A stretch of DNA of 64,000 nt from JASHPR01 sp963833885 (GTDB lineage: Bacteria; Actinomycetota; Actinomycetes; Streptosporangiales; Streptosporangiaceae): positions 42,501 through 106,500 of the forward strand of contig CAWHZU010000017.1 of assembly GCA_963833885.1 (NCBI GenBank), in the 5' to 3' direction. The notes under the pieces were generated by a model, which searched no databases, was not told the origin of the DNA, and was given only the letters and a program-made list of their open reading frames with translations. This document shows positions 34,774-43,585 of the stretch, in pieces; the first letter of the stretch is position 1; each line of letters begins with the position of its first letter. The translations under genes were made by a program, and so were the position numbers.

Positions 34774-35769
34774 ATGTCATTCTCATCCCCGGCGTCCCTG
34801 GCCGGCGTTGACCTGAGCCCGGGCCAGCTCCCGGTGCTGCGGGTCGGCGCGCCCGGCGAGGCCGTCGGCTGGGCCGCCGCGCACCGCGACGTGCTGCGCG
34901 CCGTGGTGACCGACCACGGCGCGGTCCTGGTCCGCGGCCTTGGGCTGCGCGACGCGGCCGAGACCGGCGTGGTGTTCCGCGCTCTGGCCAGCGGCCTGAT
35001 GACCGAGCGGGAGGCGTTCGCCGCCCGGCAGGCCTACTCCGACGGCGTGTACTCCTCGTCGAGGTGGCCGCCGAACCAGCCGATGTGCATGCACCACGAG
35101 CTGAGCTACGCGCTGGAGTTCCCCGGCCTGATGCTGTTCGCGTGCCTCACCGCGCCGCCCAGCGGCGGGGCCACCGGGGTGGCCGACGCTGCGGCCGTGC
35201 TCGCCGCGTTGCCCGCGGGCCTGGTCGCGCGGTTCGAGCGGGAGGGCTGGCTGCTGACCCGCAACTTCAACGACGATATCGGGGCGTCCGTGGCGGACGC
35301 GTTCGGCACCGACGACCGCGGCGCGGTCGAAGGGTACTGCCGCGCCAACGGCATCGAGTTCGAGTGGCAGCCCGATGGCGGGCTGCGCACCCGGCAGCAC
35401 CGCAGCGCGGTGGTGCGGCACCCGGTCACCGGCCAGCGCTGCTGGTTCAACCAGATCGCGTTCCTCAACGAGCGGACCATCGACCCCGAGGTGCGCGAGT
35501 ACCTGGCGGACATCTACGGCGAGGACGGGCTGCCGTTCAACACCCGTTTCGGCCACGGTGACCCGGTCGGCGAGGACGTCGTGCAGCTGCTCAATGAGGT
35601 CTACGAAGAACACACCGTCTGCGAGCCGTGGCAGACCGGGGACCTGCTGCTGGTGGACAACGTGCGCATGGCCCACAGCCGGGAGCCCTACCAGGGGCCG
35701 CGCGAAGTACTGGTGGCCATGGCCGACGCGGTGCGCCTGGCTGACTGCGCGCCGGCGGTGAGCGCCTGA
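34774..35769 (+). CDS. Fe(II)/2-oxoglutarate oxygenase, TauD/SyrP-like
   Basis: A 331-residue non-haem iron hydroxylase of the TauD/clavaminate-synthase fold. The metal motif is H-x-E (His107-x-Glu109 in MHHELSY), the variant seen in SyrP-type tailoring hydroxylases that act on carrier-bound amino acids, with the distal His in RMAHSREPYQGPR and its 2OG-binding Arg. GAAAGGACG precedes the ATG. Between the NRPS and sbnB, it likely hydroxylates the amino-acid building block or tethered intermediate. Confidence 0.88.
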   Translation: MSFSSPASLAGVDLSPGQLPVLRVGAPGEAVGWAAAHRDVLRAVVTDHGAVLVRGLGLRDAAETGVVFRALASGLMTEREAFAARQAYSDGVYSSSRWPPNQPMCMHHELSYALEFPGLMLFACLTAPPSGGATGVADAAAVLAALPAGLVARFEREGWLLTRNFNDDIGASVADAFGTDDRGAVEGYCRANGIEFEWQPDGGLRTRQHRSAVVRHPVTGQRCWFNQIAFLNERTIDPEVREYLADIYGEDGLPFNTRFGHGDPVGEDVVQLLNEVYEEHTVCEPWQTGDLLLVDNVRMAHSREPYQGPREVLVAMADAVRLADCAPAVSA

Positions 35770-36821
35770 TGACCGCCACCGAGCCCGCCGCGGGAAAGGT
35801 CACCGTGCCGCCGTTCGCGGTGATCTCTGGCGCTCAGGTCCATGCTGCACTGCACGGCAGAGAAAGGCAGATCGTGGAGCTTGTCGCGGCCGCTTACCGG
35901 CTGCACGGCGTCGGCGAGTCGGTGAATCCGCCGTCCTACTTCCTGCGGTTCCCCGACCGCCCGGCCTCCCGGATCATCGCGCTGCCCGCCTCGGTCGGTG
36001 GCCATGTCCGGGTGGACGGCCTCAAGTGGATCTCCAGCTTCCCCGGCAACGTGGCGGCTGGCCTTCCGCGCGCGTCGGCGGTGCTGATCCTCAACGACCA
36101 CGACACCGGCTACCCGTTCGCCTGCCTGGAAAGCTCGATCATCAGCGCGACCCGGACCGCCGCGTCGGCCGCCCTGGCCGCGGACTGGCTCAGCCGTGGC
36201 CGCGCGCGCCCGGCCCGCGCCGGGTTCTTCGGGGTGGGCCTAATCGCCCGCTACATCCACACGTTCCTGTCCGGCACGGGCTGGTCGTTCGACGAGATCG
36301 GCGTGCACGACCTTTCCGCCGAGCACGCGGCCGGCTTCCGCGGCTACCTGGAGCAGGCGGGCGCCGACAGCCGGGTCACCGTGCACGGCAGCGCCGAGCA
36401 GCTGATCCGCGCCAGCGATCTGGTGGTCTTCGCCACCGTGGCCGGCCAGCCGCACGTGACCGACCCGGCCTGGTTCAGCCACAACCCGCTGGTGCTGCAC
36501 GTGTCCCTGCGCGACCTCGCACCGGAGATCCTGCTCGCTTCGGCCAACTTCGTCGATGACATCGATCACTGCCTGAAGGCGGATACCTCCCCGCACCTGG
36601 CCGAGCAGCTGACCGGCAGCCGGGACTTCCTGGACGGCACGCTAAACGACGTGATGGCCGGGCGGGTAACGGTGCCGACAGGCCGGCCAGTGGTGTTCTC
36701 GCCGTTCGGCCTGGGGGTGCTCGATCTTGCGGTCGGCAAGCACGTCTACGACGAGCTTGCCCGTTCCGGCGAACTGCGCGTCATTGACGGCTTCTTCCAC
36801 GAGCTGCGGCGCTACGGCTGA
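35769..36821 (+). CDS. sbnB: SbnB-like 2,3-diaminopropionate-forming dehydrogenase
   Basis: Ornithine-cyclodeaminase/mu-crystallin family, 350 residues. SbnB oxidatively cleaves the SbnA product to L-2,3-diaminopropionate and 2-oxoglutarate using NAD+. It has WISSFPGN, SAALAADWLSR, the Rossmann motif GFFGVGLIARYI and DDIDHCLKA followed by PFGLGVLDLAVG, all in SbnB order. The ATG shares its A with the oxygenase stop (TGATG). Last gene of the cluster. Confidence 0.9.
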   Translation: MTATEPAAGKVTVPPFAVISGAQVHAALHGRERQIVELVAAAYRLHGVGESVNPPSYFLRFPDRPASRIIALPASVGGHVRVDGLKWISSFPGNVAAGLPRASAVLILNDHDTGYPFACLESSIISATRTAASAALAADWLSRGRARPARAGFFGVGLIARYIHTFLSGTGWSFDEIGVHDLSAEHAAGFRGYLEQAGADSRVTVHGSAEQLIRASDLVVFATVAGQPHVTDPAWFSHNPLVLHVSLRDLAPEILLASANFVDDIDHCLKADTSPHLAEQLTGSRDFLDGTLNDVMAGRVTVPTGRPVVFSPFGLGVLDLAVGKHVYDELARSGELRVIDGFFHELRRYG

Positions 36822-36967
36822 GGACTCGCGTCTCACCCCCGCCCGGCTTCTTGGCAAAGTTTGGGTCTCATCCACCCCCGCCCGGAGCCGTTCACCGGCG
36901 AACGCGGACCGGCGTCTCGCCTCGGCCAGGTACACTCGCGACCGAGCGGTGGATGACGCTGCGCAAT

Positions 36968-37024
36968 CCTCGAAAGCGTGTGCAGGGGCAACCCTTCCGT
37001 GGGTTCAAATCCCACCTCCACCGC
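36968..37024 (+). repeat. Right direct repeat (attR-like), tRNA-Ser 3' fragment
   Basis: 57 bases identical to the 3' part of the upstream tRNA-Ser(CGA) gene except one base. Upstream there is only a short GGTGGA-like stretch and no proper D-arm, so no functional tRNA is encoded. With the left copy it frames about 9.5 kb holding the diaminopropionate NRPS cluster. Confidence 0.75.
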
Positions 37025-37112
37025 GACGCGCCGGACTGGATCGGGGCGCACCCGTGTGGTGCGTGGCGCGACTATCAGAAGAGGGGATCGAGCCCGGCTT
37101 CCGGAGTGTTCA

Positions 37113-38345
37113 TTGGGACCGCAAAGCACAGCGTTCTTTTTGCTGCTCATCGTGGTGTTCGGTGGCCTGATGTGGTGGATGGCCGTCGCAAAGCAGATGG
37201 TCTTCCGCATCTTCGCCGCCTGCCTGGCGTTCATTCCCGCGATGGCGTTTGGCGTCGCGGCGGTTAACAAGTACTACGACTACTACCAGAACTGGAATTC
37301 GGCGATCTCGGACTTCACCGGCGCTGGCAACCAGGCCGCCGAGCTGCCGACGACCGACTCTGGCGCCGGGGTCAAGTTCAGCACGTTCCTCGGCAGCACC
37401 ATCGACCAGGCGGTGGCGGCGCAGTTCGGCTACACGGCGCACCTGAAGGTGACCGGCAATCTCAGCCACATCACGCGCAACGTCTACGTATACCTGCCGC
37501 CGCAGTATTTCCAGGCGTCCTACCGCAGCTACCGCTTCCCCGCGGTCGAGCTGCTGCACGGCTTCCCCGGCACTCCGCAGGACTGGATCACGGTCGTCGG
37601 GGTCACCGCGATGATGCAGGAGCTCATCAGCAACGGTCAGGTGAAGCCGACCGTTCTCGTCATGCCGGACGCGAACGGCGGCCGGGGGATCTCGCTGCAG
37701 TGTCTCAACCAGTTCCATGGCCCCCAGGACGCGACCTACCTCGCCCAGGATCTTCCCGCGTACATCTCCCAGAAGCTGCGGGTGATGCCGCCGGGGGCCG
37801 CGTGGGGCATCGCCGGCTATTCCGAGGGCGGTTTCTGTGCCGCGAACCTCGGTCTGAAGTACGGCAACAACTTCGGCTTCTCCGGGGTGCTCAGCGGATA
37901 CTTCGTGCCGTCAGACAACCAGCTGACCAACCCGCCCAGGATGGTGAGCCCGTTTGGCGGCAGCGTCAAGCTGAAGCGCGAGAACACGCCAGACGACCTG
38001 ATCCTTTCGCTGCCGCCAGGCAGCAGGATCCCGCTGTTCTGGCTCGGCGTCGGCAGCGGCGATAAATCGGACATGCGTAACGCCCAGATCTTCGAGCAGC
38101 TGCTGCAGACCCGGCAGCCCGGTGTGACGCTCAGGGTGGTGCCGGGCGGCGGGCACAGCATGTTCACCTGGCGGTCGCTGATGCCGTCGCTGCTGGAGTG
38201 GATGACGCCGCAGCTTGCCCACAACGACACCGCCCTGCAGGAACGGCAGGCCCAGAAGGCCCAGCAGGCTCACCGGGGGGCGGCCAAGCGCACCAAGTCC
38301 AAGCACAAGAAGACCGCGGTCTCCACTGCGTCGCATAAGGGCTAG
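37113..38345 (+). CDS. Membrane-anchored esterase of the antigen-85/Esterase D fold
   Basis: About 410 residues. Two TM helices at the N-terminus (TAFFLLLIVVFGGLMWWM and the next, to about residue 50) are followed by an extracytoplasmic alpha/beta-hydrolase: VYVYLPPQY, HGFPGTPQDW, the nucleophile in GIAGYSEGGFC and the final GGGHSMFTW His. The tail is Lys/Gln-rich. The TTG at 37113 with CCGGAG upstream is the best start; in-frame codons before it fall in the tRNA-like repeat. Members transfer or hydrolyse acyl groups on sugars and lipids at the cell wall. Confidence 0.82.
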   Translation: MGPQSTAFFLLLIVVFGGLMWWMAVAKQMVFRIFAACLAFIPAMAFGVAAVNKYYDYYQNWNSAISDFTGAGNQAAELPTTDSGAGVKFSTFLGSTIDQAVAAQFGYTAHLKVTGNLSHITRNVYVYLPPQYFQASYRSYRFPAVELLHGFPGTPQDWITVVGVTAMMQELISNGQVKPTVLVMPDANGGRGISLQCLNQFHGPQDATYLAQDLPAYISQKLRVMPPGAAWGIAGYSEGGFCAANLGLKYGNNFGFSGVLSGYFVPSDNQLTNPPRMVSPFGGSVKLKRENTPDDLILSLPPGSRIPLFWLGVGSGDKSDMRNAQIFEQLLQTRQPGVTLRVVPGGGHSMFTWRSLMPSLLEWMTPQLAHNDTALQERQAQKAQQAHRGAAKRTKSKHKKTAVSTASHKG

Positions 38346-38355
38346 CCGCCGGCAG

Positions 38356-38673
38356 TCAGTCCAGCTCCAGAACGCGGACGTGCAGCACTGTCCGCTGGTG
38401 CAGGGCGGCGCGCAGCGCCCGGTGCAGGCCGTCCTCCAGGTAGAGCTCACCCCTCCAGCGGATCACGTGCGGGAACAGGTCGCCGTAGAACGTTGAGTCC
38501 TTGGACAGGACGGTGTGCAGGTCGAGCACGTTCTTCGTGGTGATGAGCTGGTCAAGGCGGACGGGGCGCGGCGGTATCTCGGCCCATTCACGAGAGCTCC
38601 GTGCGTGATCGGGGTAGGGCCGTCCCTCGCCTACCTGCTTGAAGATCACACCTGCCGAGTTTAGATGAGCCAC
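38356..38673 (-). CDS. Conserved actinobacterial small protein
   Basis: About 105 residues, with the conserved core GEGRPYPDH, IPPRPVRLDQLITTKNVLDL, DSTFYGDLFPHVIRWRGELYLEDGLHRALRAAL. Families of this kind are sometimes filed as VapB-like antitoxins but no toxin is adjacent. The GTG at 38673 has GGCGGGA upstream; a GTG at 38649, just before the conserved core, is an alternative. It converges with the esterase gene, leaving only 10 bases between their stops. Confidence 0.75.
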   Translation of the reverse strand: MAHLNSAGVIFKQVGEGRPYPDHARSSREWAEIPPRPVRLDQLITTKNVLDLHTVLSKDSTFYGDLFPHVIRWRGELYLEDGLHRALRAALHQRTVLHVRVLELD

Positions 38674-38923
38674 CGCGGTCCCGCCGGACAGAATCCCTGC
38701 GCCCGCAGGGGATTGCGGCCGCCGCGGGGGCGGGCGGGCCCGTCTGGCCGACGGCGGGCGATTTGCGTCCTTGGCTGGATCAGGCGTGCACTTGTCTAGA
38801 CGTCGGCGCTGGTCAGGACCCCGCAAGTTGGGTGATTCCGCCCCCCCGGCCGGTCGGCTCATGGCAGGGTGGGCGACTGAACGGCTGTTCGGACTTTAGG
38901 CCACGCCGTTGGGAGAATATATC

Positions 38924-39889
38924 ATGAAACGTCGTTTTTGGGGCGCTGCCATGGCATTGGCGGCGACCGCCGTCCTTGCCACGGCCTGCTCGAGTGCGAA
39001 AGGCGCCCAGTCGTCCTCGTCCGATGTCGAGCTGCACCATCTGACGATCGCCGCCGTCCCGGCTGCCGACTCGGCGGGCCTCTACATCGCGGTGCAGGAT
39101 GGCCTGCTCGCCGCCCAGGGCATCCACGTGACGATCGAGCCGGCCATCAGCAGTGAAACCGTCATCGCCCAGCAGTTGCACGGGAAGTACGCCATCACCA
39201 GCGGGAACTACGTGTCTTACATGCTGGCCAACGTCAAGCAGCACGCCGACTTCGAGATACTGGCCGCGGGATCGATCATGCAGCCGCAGGTTCAGGAGCT
39301 GATGATCCCGGCAGGCTCGCCGGTCCGGACCTTGAACGACCTCCGGGGCAAGACGATCGCCCTCAACGCGCTCAACGGCATCGGCCAGCTGCTGGTCAGC
39401 GCAGCGCTCAGCTCCAACATGATTTCCCCGAGCCAGGTGCATTTCACGACGGCTTACCAGTTCCCGGACATGGCCCTTGCGCTCAAGCAGCACAAGGTGG
39501 CCGCGGCGTTCATGCCCCAGCCGTTCGCGACCAACGCCGAAGACTCCGTCGGTGCCGAGCCGCTCACCGATCTCGACCAGGGCGCCGTGACGTCGCTGCC
39601 GATCAGCGGGTACGTGGTCACCAAGTCGTGGCTGCAGAAGTACCCGAAGACCGCCGCGGCATTCCGCAAGGCGCTCGTGGAGGCTCAGCGGATCGCCGAC
39701 ACCGATCCCGGCGCGGTCGAGAAGGCGATGGTGCAGTACTCCGGCGTGTCGGCGACGGCGGCCGCGATCATGGCCTCCCCGCAATTCCCGCTGGACACCG
39801 ACCCGGTGCTGATCCAGCGGGTCGCCGACCTGATGCAGGAGTTCGGGCTGCTGCACCAGCCGTACAACGTCTCGCCGATGATTCCCTGA
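38924..39889 (+). CDS. ABC transporter substrate-binding lipoprotein, SsuA/NMT1 type
   Basis: A 321-residue exported solute-binding protein. A signal peptide ends in the lipobox LATACSS (Cys about residue 22). The mature fold has AVPAADSAGLYIAVQDGLLAAQGI, the ligand loop ITSGNYVSYM, DLRGKTIALN and a hinge helix, all of the sulfonate/nitrate/thiamine-precursor group. No permease or ATPase is near, so it is an orphan that must use components encoded elsewhere. GGGAG precedes the ATG at 38924. Confidence 0.88.
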   Translation: MKRRFWGAAMALAATAVLATACSSAKGAQSSSSDVELHHLTIAAVPAADSAGLYIAVQDGLLAAQGIHVTIEPAISSETVIAQQLHGKYAITSGNYVSYMLANVKQHADFEILAAGSIMQPQVQELMIPAGSPVRTLNDLRGKTIALNALNGIGQLLVSAALSSNMISPSQVHFTTAYQFPDMALALKQHKVAAAFMPQPFATNAEDSVGAEPLTDLDQGAVTSLPISGYVVTKSWLQKYPKTAAAFRKALVEAQRIADTDPGAVEKAMVQYSGVSATAAAIMASPQFPLDTDPVLIQRVADLMQEFGLLHQPYNVSPMIP

Positions 39890-39899
39890 CCGGCCCGGT

Positions 39900-40955
39900 C
39901 TACGGCCAGCCGCCGCGACGCCGCGGCTCGCCGTAGACCGCGGCAAGCAGCTTGGTGCGGGGGTCGTAGCCTGGGTCGACGATGTCTTCGGTCCAGGCCC
40001 GGACCTGCGGGAACGCCGCCCTGGCCAGCCGGAGCAGCACGCGGGCCCCGGCTGGCTCCCACGGGGCGTTGCGGAACGCGGGGTTCCCGTCGTCACGCCG
40101 CTCCCGGTCGAACGCGACCGAGGTGCGGCCGAACTCAACGTGCTGGGCGTGCCCGAGGAAGAACGGCCTGAGGAACTCGAGCCCGGACAGGACTGCCGCA
40201 CGAGTGGTCCGGTCGATCAGGTCGGGTGCGTACAGCGCCACCTCCACCAGGGGCTGCACGGCGGCGACGTGGTAGTGCAAGGCGTCGCGCTGCAGGAAGT
40301 CGAAGGTCCGGCCGTCGCGCTGCCCGGACGGGCCAGCGACGAAGTTACCCGCCACGAAGTCGCGCAGCATGCCCGGCATTTCCGCGCGGCCCGCGGCATC
40401 CCCGGCCACCGTGCAGGCCACGGCGCGGATCAGCAGGCGGCGTGCCATCCAGTTGTTGGCCCGTGCGGAATTGCCCGCGGCCTTGCGGTCGTAGAACCGG
40501 TCGCCCGTGGTCACGAACGCCTGCGCCCAGTCCCGGAGGGCCGCTTGCTCGCCCCGAGGAAGGGACCACGCCACCAGGTCCACCGCCTGCAGCAACGGCA
40601 CGAAGAACCATTCGTCGATCGGGTTTCCAGTCGGCCGGTAGACGCCGGCCCAGGACAGCAGGGCCGAACCGGCGGTGGCCCGGCTGTAGCTGCGCAGCGG
40701 CTCCCGGGCCCGGTAACCGGTCACGGCAACGGCGAAGATGGCGGGGAAGTTCTCCTTCGCCCGATCGGACCGCACGTGGCCGGGATGGCCGTTGAGCGTG
40801 CCCGCGAGCTCGAATCGCTCGATCGGGCGCGCCACCAGGTTCAGCGACTCCCCGGCGAGCTGCCATATCCGGCCGAGGTCCGGCGGAACGCGCGCGGCAC
40901 GGTCCGGGTCGAATGCGGTCAGCAGACCCCAGTCCAGCCGCGGGCCGTCGCTCAC
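39900..40955 (-). CDS. Alginate-lyase-fold (alpha/alpha toroid) protein
   Basis: About 351 residues. Conserved patterns recall the AlgL/PF05426 toroid: SARANNWMARRLL (Asn-Asn pair with Arg), and DGRTFDFLQRDALHYHVAAVQPLVEVAL, which contains the DG.....R..ALHYH signature. No signal peptide is visible, unusual for a polysaccharide lyase, so either the start is wrong or it acts on oligosaccharides inside the cell. The GTG at 40955 begins 4 bases after the stop of the cupin gene; they were one operon before the recombinase element entered the cupin gene. Confidence 0.7.
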   Translation of the reverse strand: MSDGPRLDWGLLTAFDPDRAARVPPDLGRIWQLAGESLNLVARPIERFELAGTLNGHPGHVRSDRAKENFPAIFAVAVTGYRAREPLRSYSRATAGSALLSWAGVYRPTGNPIDEWFFVPLLQAVDLVAWSLPRGEQAALRDWAQAFVTTGDRFYDRKAAGNSARANNWMARRLLIRAVACTVAGDAAGRAEMPGMLRDFVAGNFVAGPSGQRDGRTFDFLQRDALHYHVAAVQPLVEVALYAPDLIDRTTRAAVLSGLEFLRPFFLGHAQHVEFGRTSVAFDRERRDDGNPAFRNAPWEPAGARVLLRLARAAFPQVRAWTEDIVDPGYDPRTKLLAAVYGEPRRRGGWP

Positions 40956-40959
40956 CCGG

Positions 40960-41105
40960 CTACCCGGCGCTGAGCAGGACACCGACCATGACGGCCGGCT
41001 CAGCCGAGCGGTTCTGCCAGTCGTGCGGCACGCCAGGCTGCTGAACGACCGAGTCTCCCGGGCCGAGAGTCACCTCGGTGCCGTGCACCACAAGCGTCAC
41101 CTCCC
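40960..41105 (-). pseudogene. C-terminal half of a small cupin gene
   Basis: Encodes EVTLVVHGTEVTLGPGDSVVQQPG in part, then HDWQNRS, a classical second cupin motif, and stops at 40960. The first half lies on the same strand at 45036-45190, beyond the inserted element. Rejoining the two through the shared GGGAG core keeps the frame at the junction. Confidence 0.75.
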
Positions 41106-41127
41106 CCGTTAGTGAGGTTCGATCATG

Positions 41128-41142
41128 TATACTGTTCAGTAT
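41128..41142 (+). promoter_or_regulatory. Recombinase promoter with overlapping palindrome, leaderless
   Basis: TATACT (41128-41133) lies 7 bases before the recombinase ATG, so transcription would start at the ATG and the message would be leaderless; no ribosome site exists. The palindrome ATACTG-TT-CAGTAT (41129-41142) covers the -10 and the start, a good spot for autorepression. Confidence 0.5.
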
Positions 41143-42646
41143 GAGAGTCATCGTTGCAGCTAGATTGTCCCGCCCGATGCCGGGTAATACCGGTATCGAC
41201 ACGCAAGACATAGACACGGAAGCGTGGGCGAAGCGCAACGGGCATACCGTCGTGGCAGTCGTAGCCGATCGCAAGTCCGGAACCATTCAGCCGTGGGATC
41301 GCCCGAATCTGCGCCCCTGGGTTACCGACCCCGAAAAGATCGCCCAGTATGACGCCGTAGTCGGGTGGCGCTTCGACCGCCTGAGCCGTGGGGACAACCA
41401 GAGCACTAACGCCATTGAAGACTGGGCATACAGAAACAGGAAACAACTGCTTACCGAAGACGGCCTAGTCTTCCCGTGCGAAGGTGCAGACGGCATCCGC
41501 TGGGATATGGCGAAACGGCTAGCTCATGAGGAATGGCTCAAAATCTCAGGGCGTTACCGGCGCATGCAAGCTCATCTTCGGTCGCTGCAACGTCCGGACG
41601 GCGGCACTGGTTATCTCGTTGGGCGCCCCGCCTACCCGTATCGGAGGGTGGAGGCGGATGGACACAAACTGATCGAGCCTGATCCCGCGAAAGCGCCAAT
41701 CATCCGCGAAGCGATCGAGCGTTTTCTCGATGGTGCTTCACTGAGTGACATTGTGCGCTGGCTCGGATCGGTAGGCGCTCCCGCGCCGACGAGCGGCGGC
41801 AAATGGTATCCGAAGTCCGTAGCCGACATCTTCACCAACGAATCGCTGATCGGGAAGCGCCGTGATAAGAACGGCAAGATTGAACTTCGCTTTGAGCCAG
41901 TGCTCGCCAACGATGACGGAACACCCGACATGGCGACGTGGCGCGACCTGCAAGAGCGCGTGAAGGCGAACGCGAAGCGGCGCGGGAATATTCGTGATGA
42001 TCCTGCGATGCTGACCGGCGTTCTGTGGTGCGGGAAGTGCGGGCGCATCGTTCACGCGCGGCGTATCCCCCGCAAGCGCGTGGACGGCAGCGTCTATGAA
42101 TGGCGCGGCTACCGGTGCGATGGCACGCCGCGAGAGCTGTCTACGTGCAAGCTGAGTTCGCCCATGGAATGGCTGGACGATGAGGTCAGCAACACGGTCA
42201 TGGAGCAGTACGCGAACGAGACCCATTACGAGACCACTATCACCCGTGGAAGTGACCACCAGGACGAGCTAGAAGACAACGCGGCAGAGATAGCCTCACT
42301 CGACCCCGACGCGGAAGACTATGACGTGAGGCTCGCCGAGTTGCGCGCTGAGCGCACGCGGCTTAAGACCCTGCCTGATGTGCCGGACCTGATCCAGCGG
42401 GTCGCAGCAGGCACTGTGGGGGACCGCTGGATGGCGGCAGACAAGGCGGGTCGCAGGCAACTGCTTCTGGATATGGGATGGCGCATCATCCTGACGAGTC
42501 GAGACAGCTTCATGATTGAGGCGCAGAGCATGGAGAGTGACGTCACGGCACTAACAGGACGCGACGCCTCAGAGATGCTGTGGGAACGCGCGGCGGAGAT
42601 TGCGGGAATGACCCGCGATCAAGTGCGAGCGATCGCTCAGCAGTAG
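41141..42646 (+). CDS. Large serine recombinase (integrase)
   Basis: Site-specific integrase/excisionase of 501 residues. The resolvase catalytic domain starts RVIVAARLSRP, with the nucleophilic Ser at residue 10 and the downstream GWRFDRLSRG motif. The Recombinase domain follows (IIREAIERFLDGASLSDIVRWL), then the zinc ribbon with CGKCG and two later Cys (YRCDG, STCKL), and a C-terminal helical region. It sits against the left attachment core, as is usual for integrases. Confidence 0.95.
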   Translation: MRVIVAARLSRPMPGNTGIDTQDIDTEAWAKRNGHTVVAVVADRKSGTIQPWDRPNLRPWVTDPEKIAQYDAVVGWRFDRLSRGDNQSTNAIEDWAYRNRKQLLTEDGLVFPCEGADGIRWDMAKRLAHEEWLKISGRYRRMQAHLRSLQRPDGGTGYLVGRPAYPYRRVEADGHKLIEPDPAKAPIIREAIERFLDGASLSDIVRWLGSVGAPAPTSGGKWYPKSVADIFTNESLIGKRRDKNGKIELRFEPVLANDDGTPDMATWRDLQERVKANAKRRGNIRDDPAMLTGVLWCGKCGRIVHARRIPRKRVDGSVYEWRGYRCDGTPRELSTCKLSSPMEWLDDEVSNTVMEQYANETHYETTITRGSDHQDELEDNAAEIASLDPDAEDYDVRLAELRAERTRLKTLPDVPDLIQRVAAGTVGDRWMAADKAGRRQLLLDMGWRIILTSRDSFMIEAQSMESDVTALTGRDASEMLWERAAEIAGMTRDQVRAIAQQ

Positions 42647-42904
42647 GCGGCCCTCAGCGCGCCCGTGAGCGGCCACACGCGGCCAAGGGCCGACAGTCGC
42701 ACTGGCCGGGATGGCGCCCCGATGACGCACCCGGTCAGGGGATTATGGTCCGTTAGCCGGGTGGTGCAGTCCCCGAACGGCGGGCCTCCGCACGGGTAGG
42801 CACAGGGTCGCGGAGATGGACCTGTGTCGCGAGACTCGCAACGCGGCACCAACGGCCAGCGAAAATCTGGCAATCACTCGTGACGGCAACGGCAGAATTT
42901 CGCC

Positions 42905-43543
42905 ATGTTCTCACGGCGTTATTGGGCCAAAGCCGGTGGTGCCCTTATGGGCATCGCCCTGGCGAGCGCGCTTGCCGATTTGATCACCCGCAGTGCTGCC
43001 GATCACCCCAATGACGTCCCGCTGTGGCCATTGATCATCTGTGTGGCTCTCTTCATAGCCGGTGGGCTGCTGTTCGCTTTTCGTGCTCCCGACGAGCCCC
43101 AAGCGCCTATCATCCAGGCTCAGCTAAGAAGCGCGATTGCCGATAACGAACCTATCGATATATCAAGATTCTTCGATGGCCATACTGATATTCAGGCCGA
43201 GAGGCTTCTTAAGGCACACTATGGCAAACAAATAAGAGTGACTGGCCATCTAGAGAACGTCGGCACGTGGGATCCCTATTCAGGTGCGGCGGTTTCTTTC
43301 AGGGAGCACCGCTCTGGACCTCAGGTAGAGATGCACATTAATGACAAGAGGACTGTTAACGACCGACTCGCACTTCTTGGCGTTGGCACCGAGATGACAA
43401 TACAGGGACGAGCTGACCATGTTTCGCGGTACTACGTCGCTCTTAAAAAATGCAAGATCATATTCGTTGCTCTCCCTGAACCGAGGGAGGAGCCCCAAGC
43501 TACGGACAGCGAGCAAACTCCCAACACGAGCGAGGGGCCGTAA
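42905..43543 (+). CDS. Element cargo: two-TM protein with OB-fold-like domain
   Basis: A 212-residue membrane protein. Two hydrophobic helices (about 10-30 and 42-60) are followed by a cytoplasmic domain with the tRNA_anti-like/OB pattern: LLKAHYGKQIRVTGHLENVGTWDP, then beta strands to DRLALLGVGTEMTIQGRADHVSRYYVALKKCKI. The codon usage is more AT-rich than the host. No ribosome site is obvious. It converges with the SEC-C gene. Function unknown; paired membrane cargo of this type could be defence or exclusion, but nothing proves it. Confidence 0.75.
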   Translation: MFSRRYWAKAGGALMGIALASALADLITRSAADHPNDVPLWPLIICVALFIAGGLLFAFRAPDEPQAPIIQAQLRSAIADNEPIDISRFFDGHTDIQAERLLKAHYGKQIRVTGHLENVGTWDPYSGAAVSFREHRSGPQVEMHINDKRTVNDRLALLGVGTEMTIQGRADHVSRYYVALKKCKIIFVALPEPREEPQATDSEQTPNTSEGP

Positions 43544-43585
43544 CGGAGCAACGCTAGGTCCTGTCACTGCAACAGGGCACGCTGC

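Noticed and set aside
36950..37024. A second functional tRNA-Ser
   Set aside because: The D-arm and most of the 5' half are missing; only the anticodon-to-3' part matches, so it is treated as an att-like repeat.
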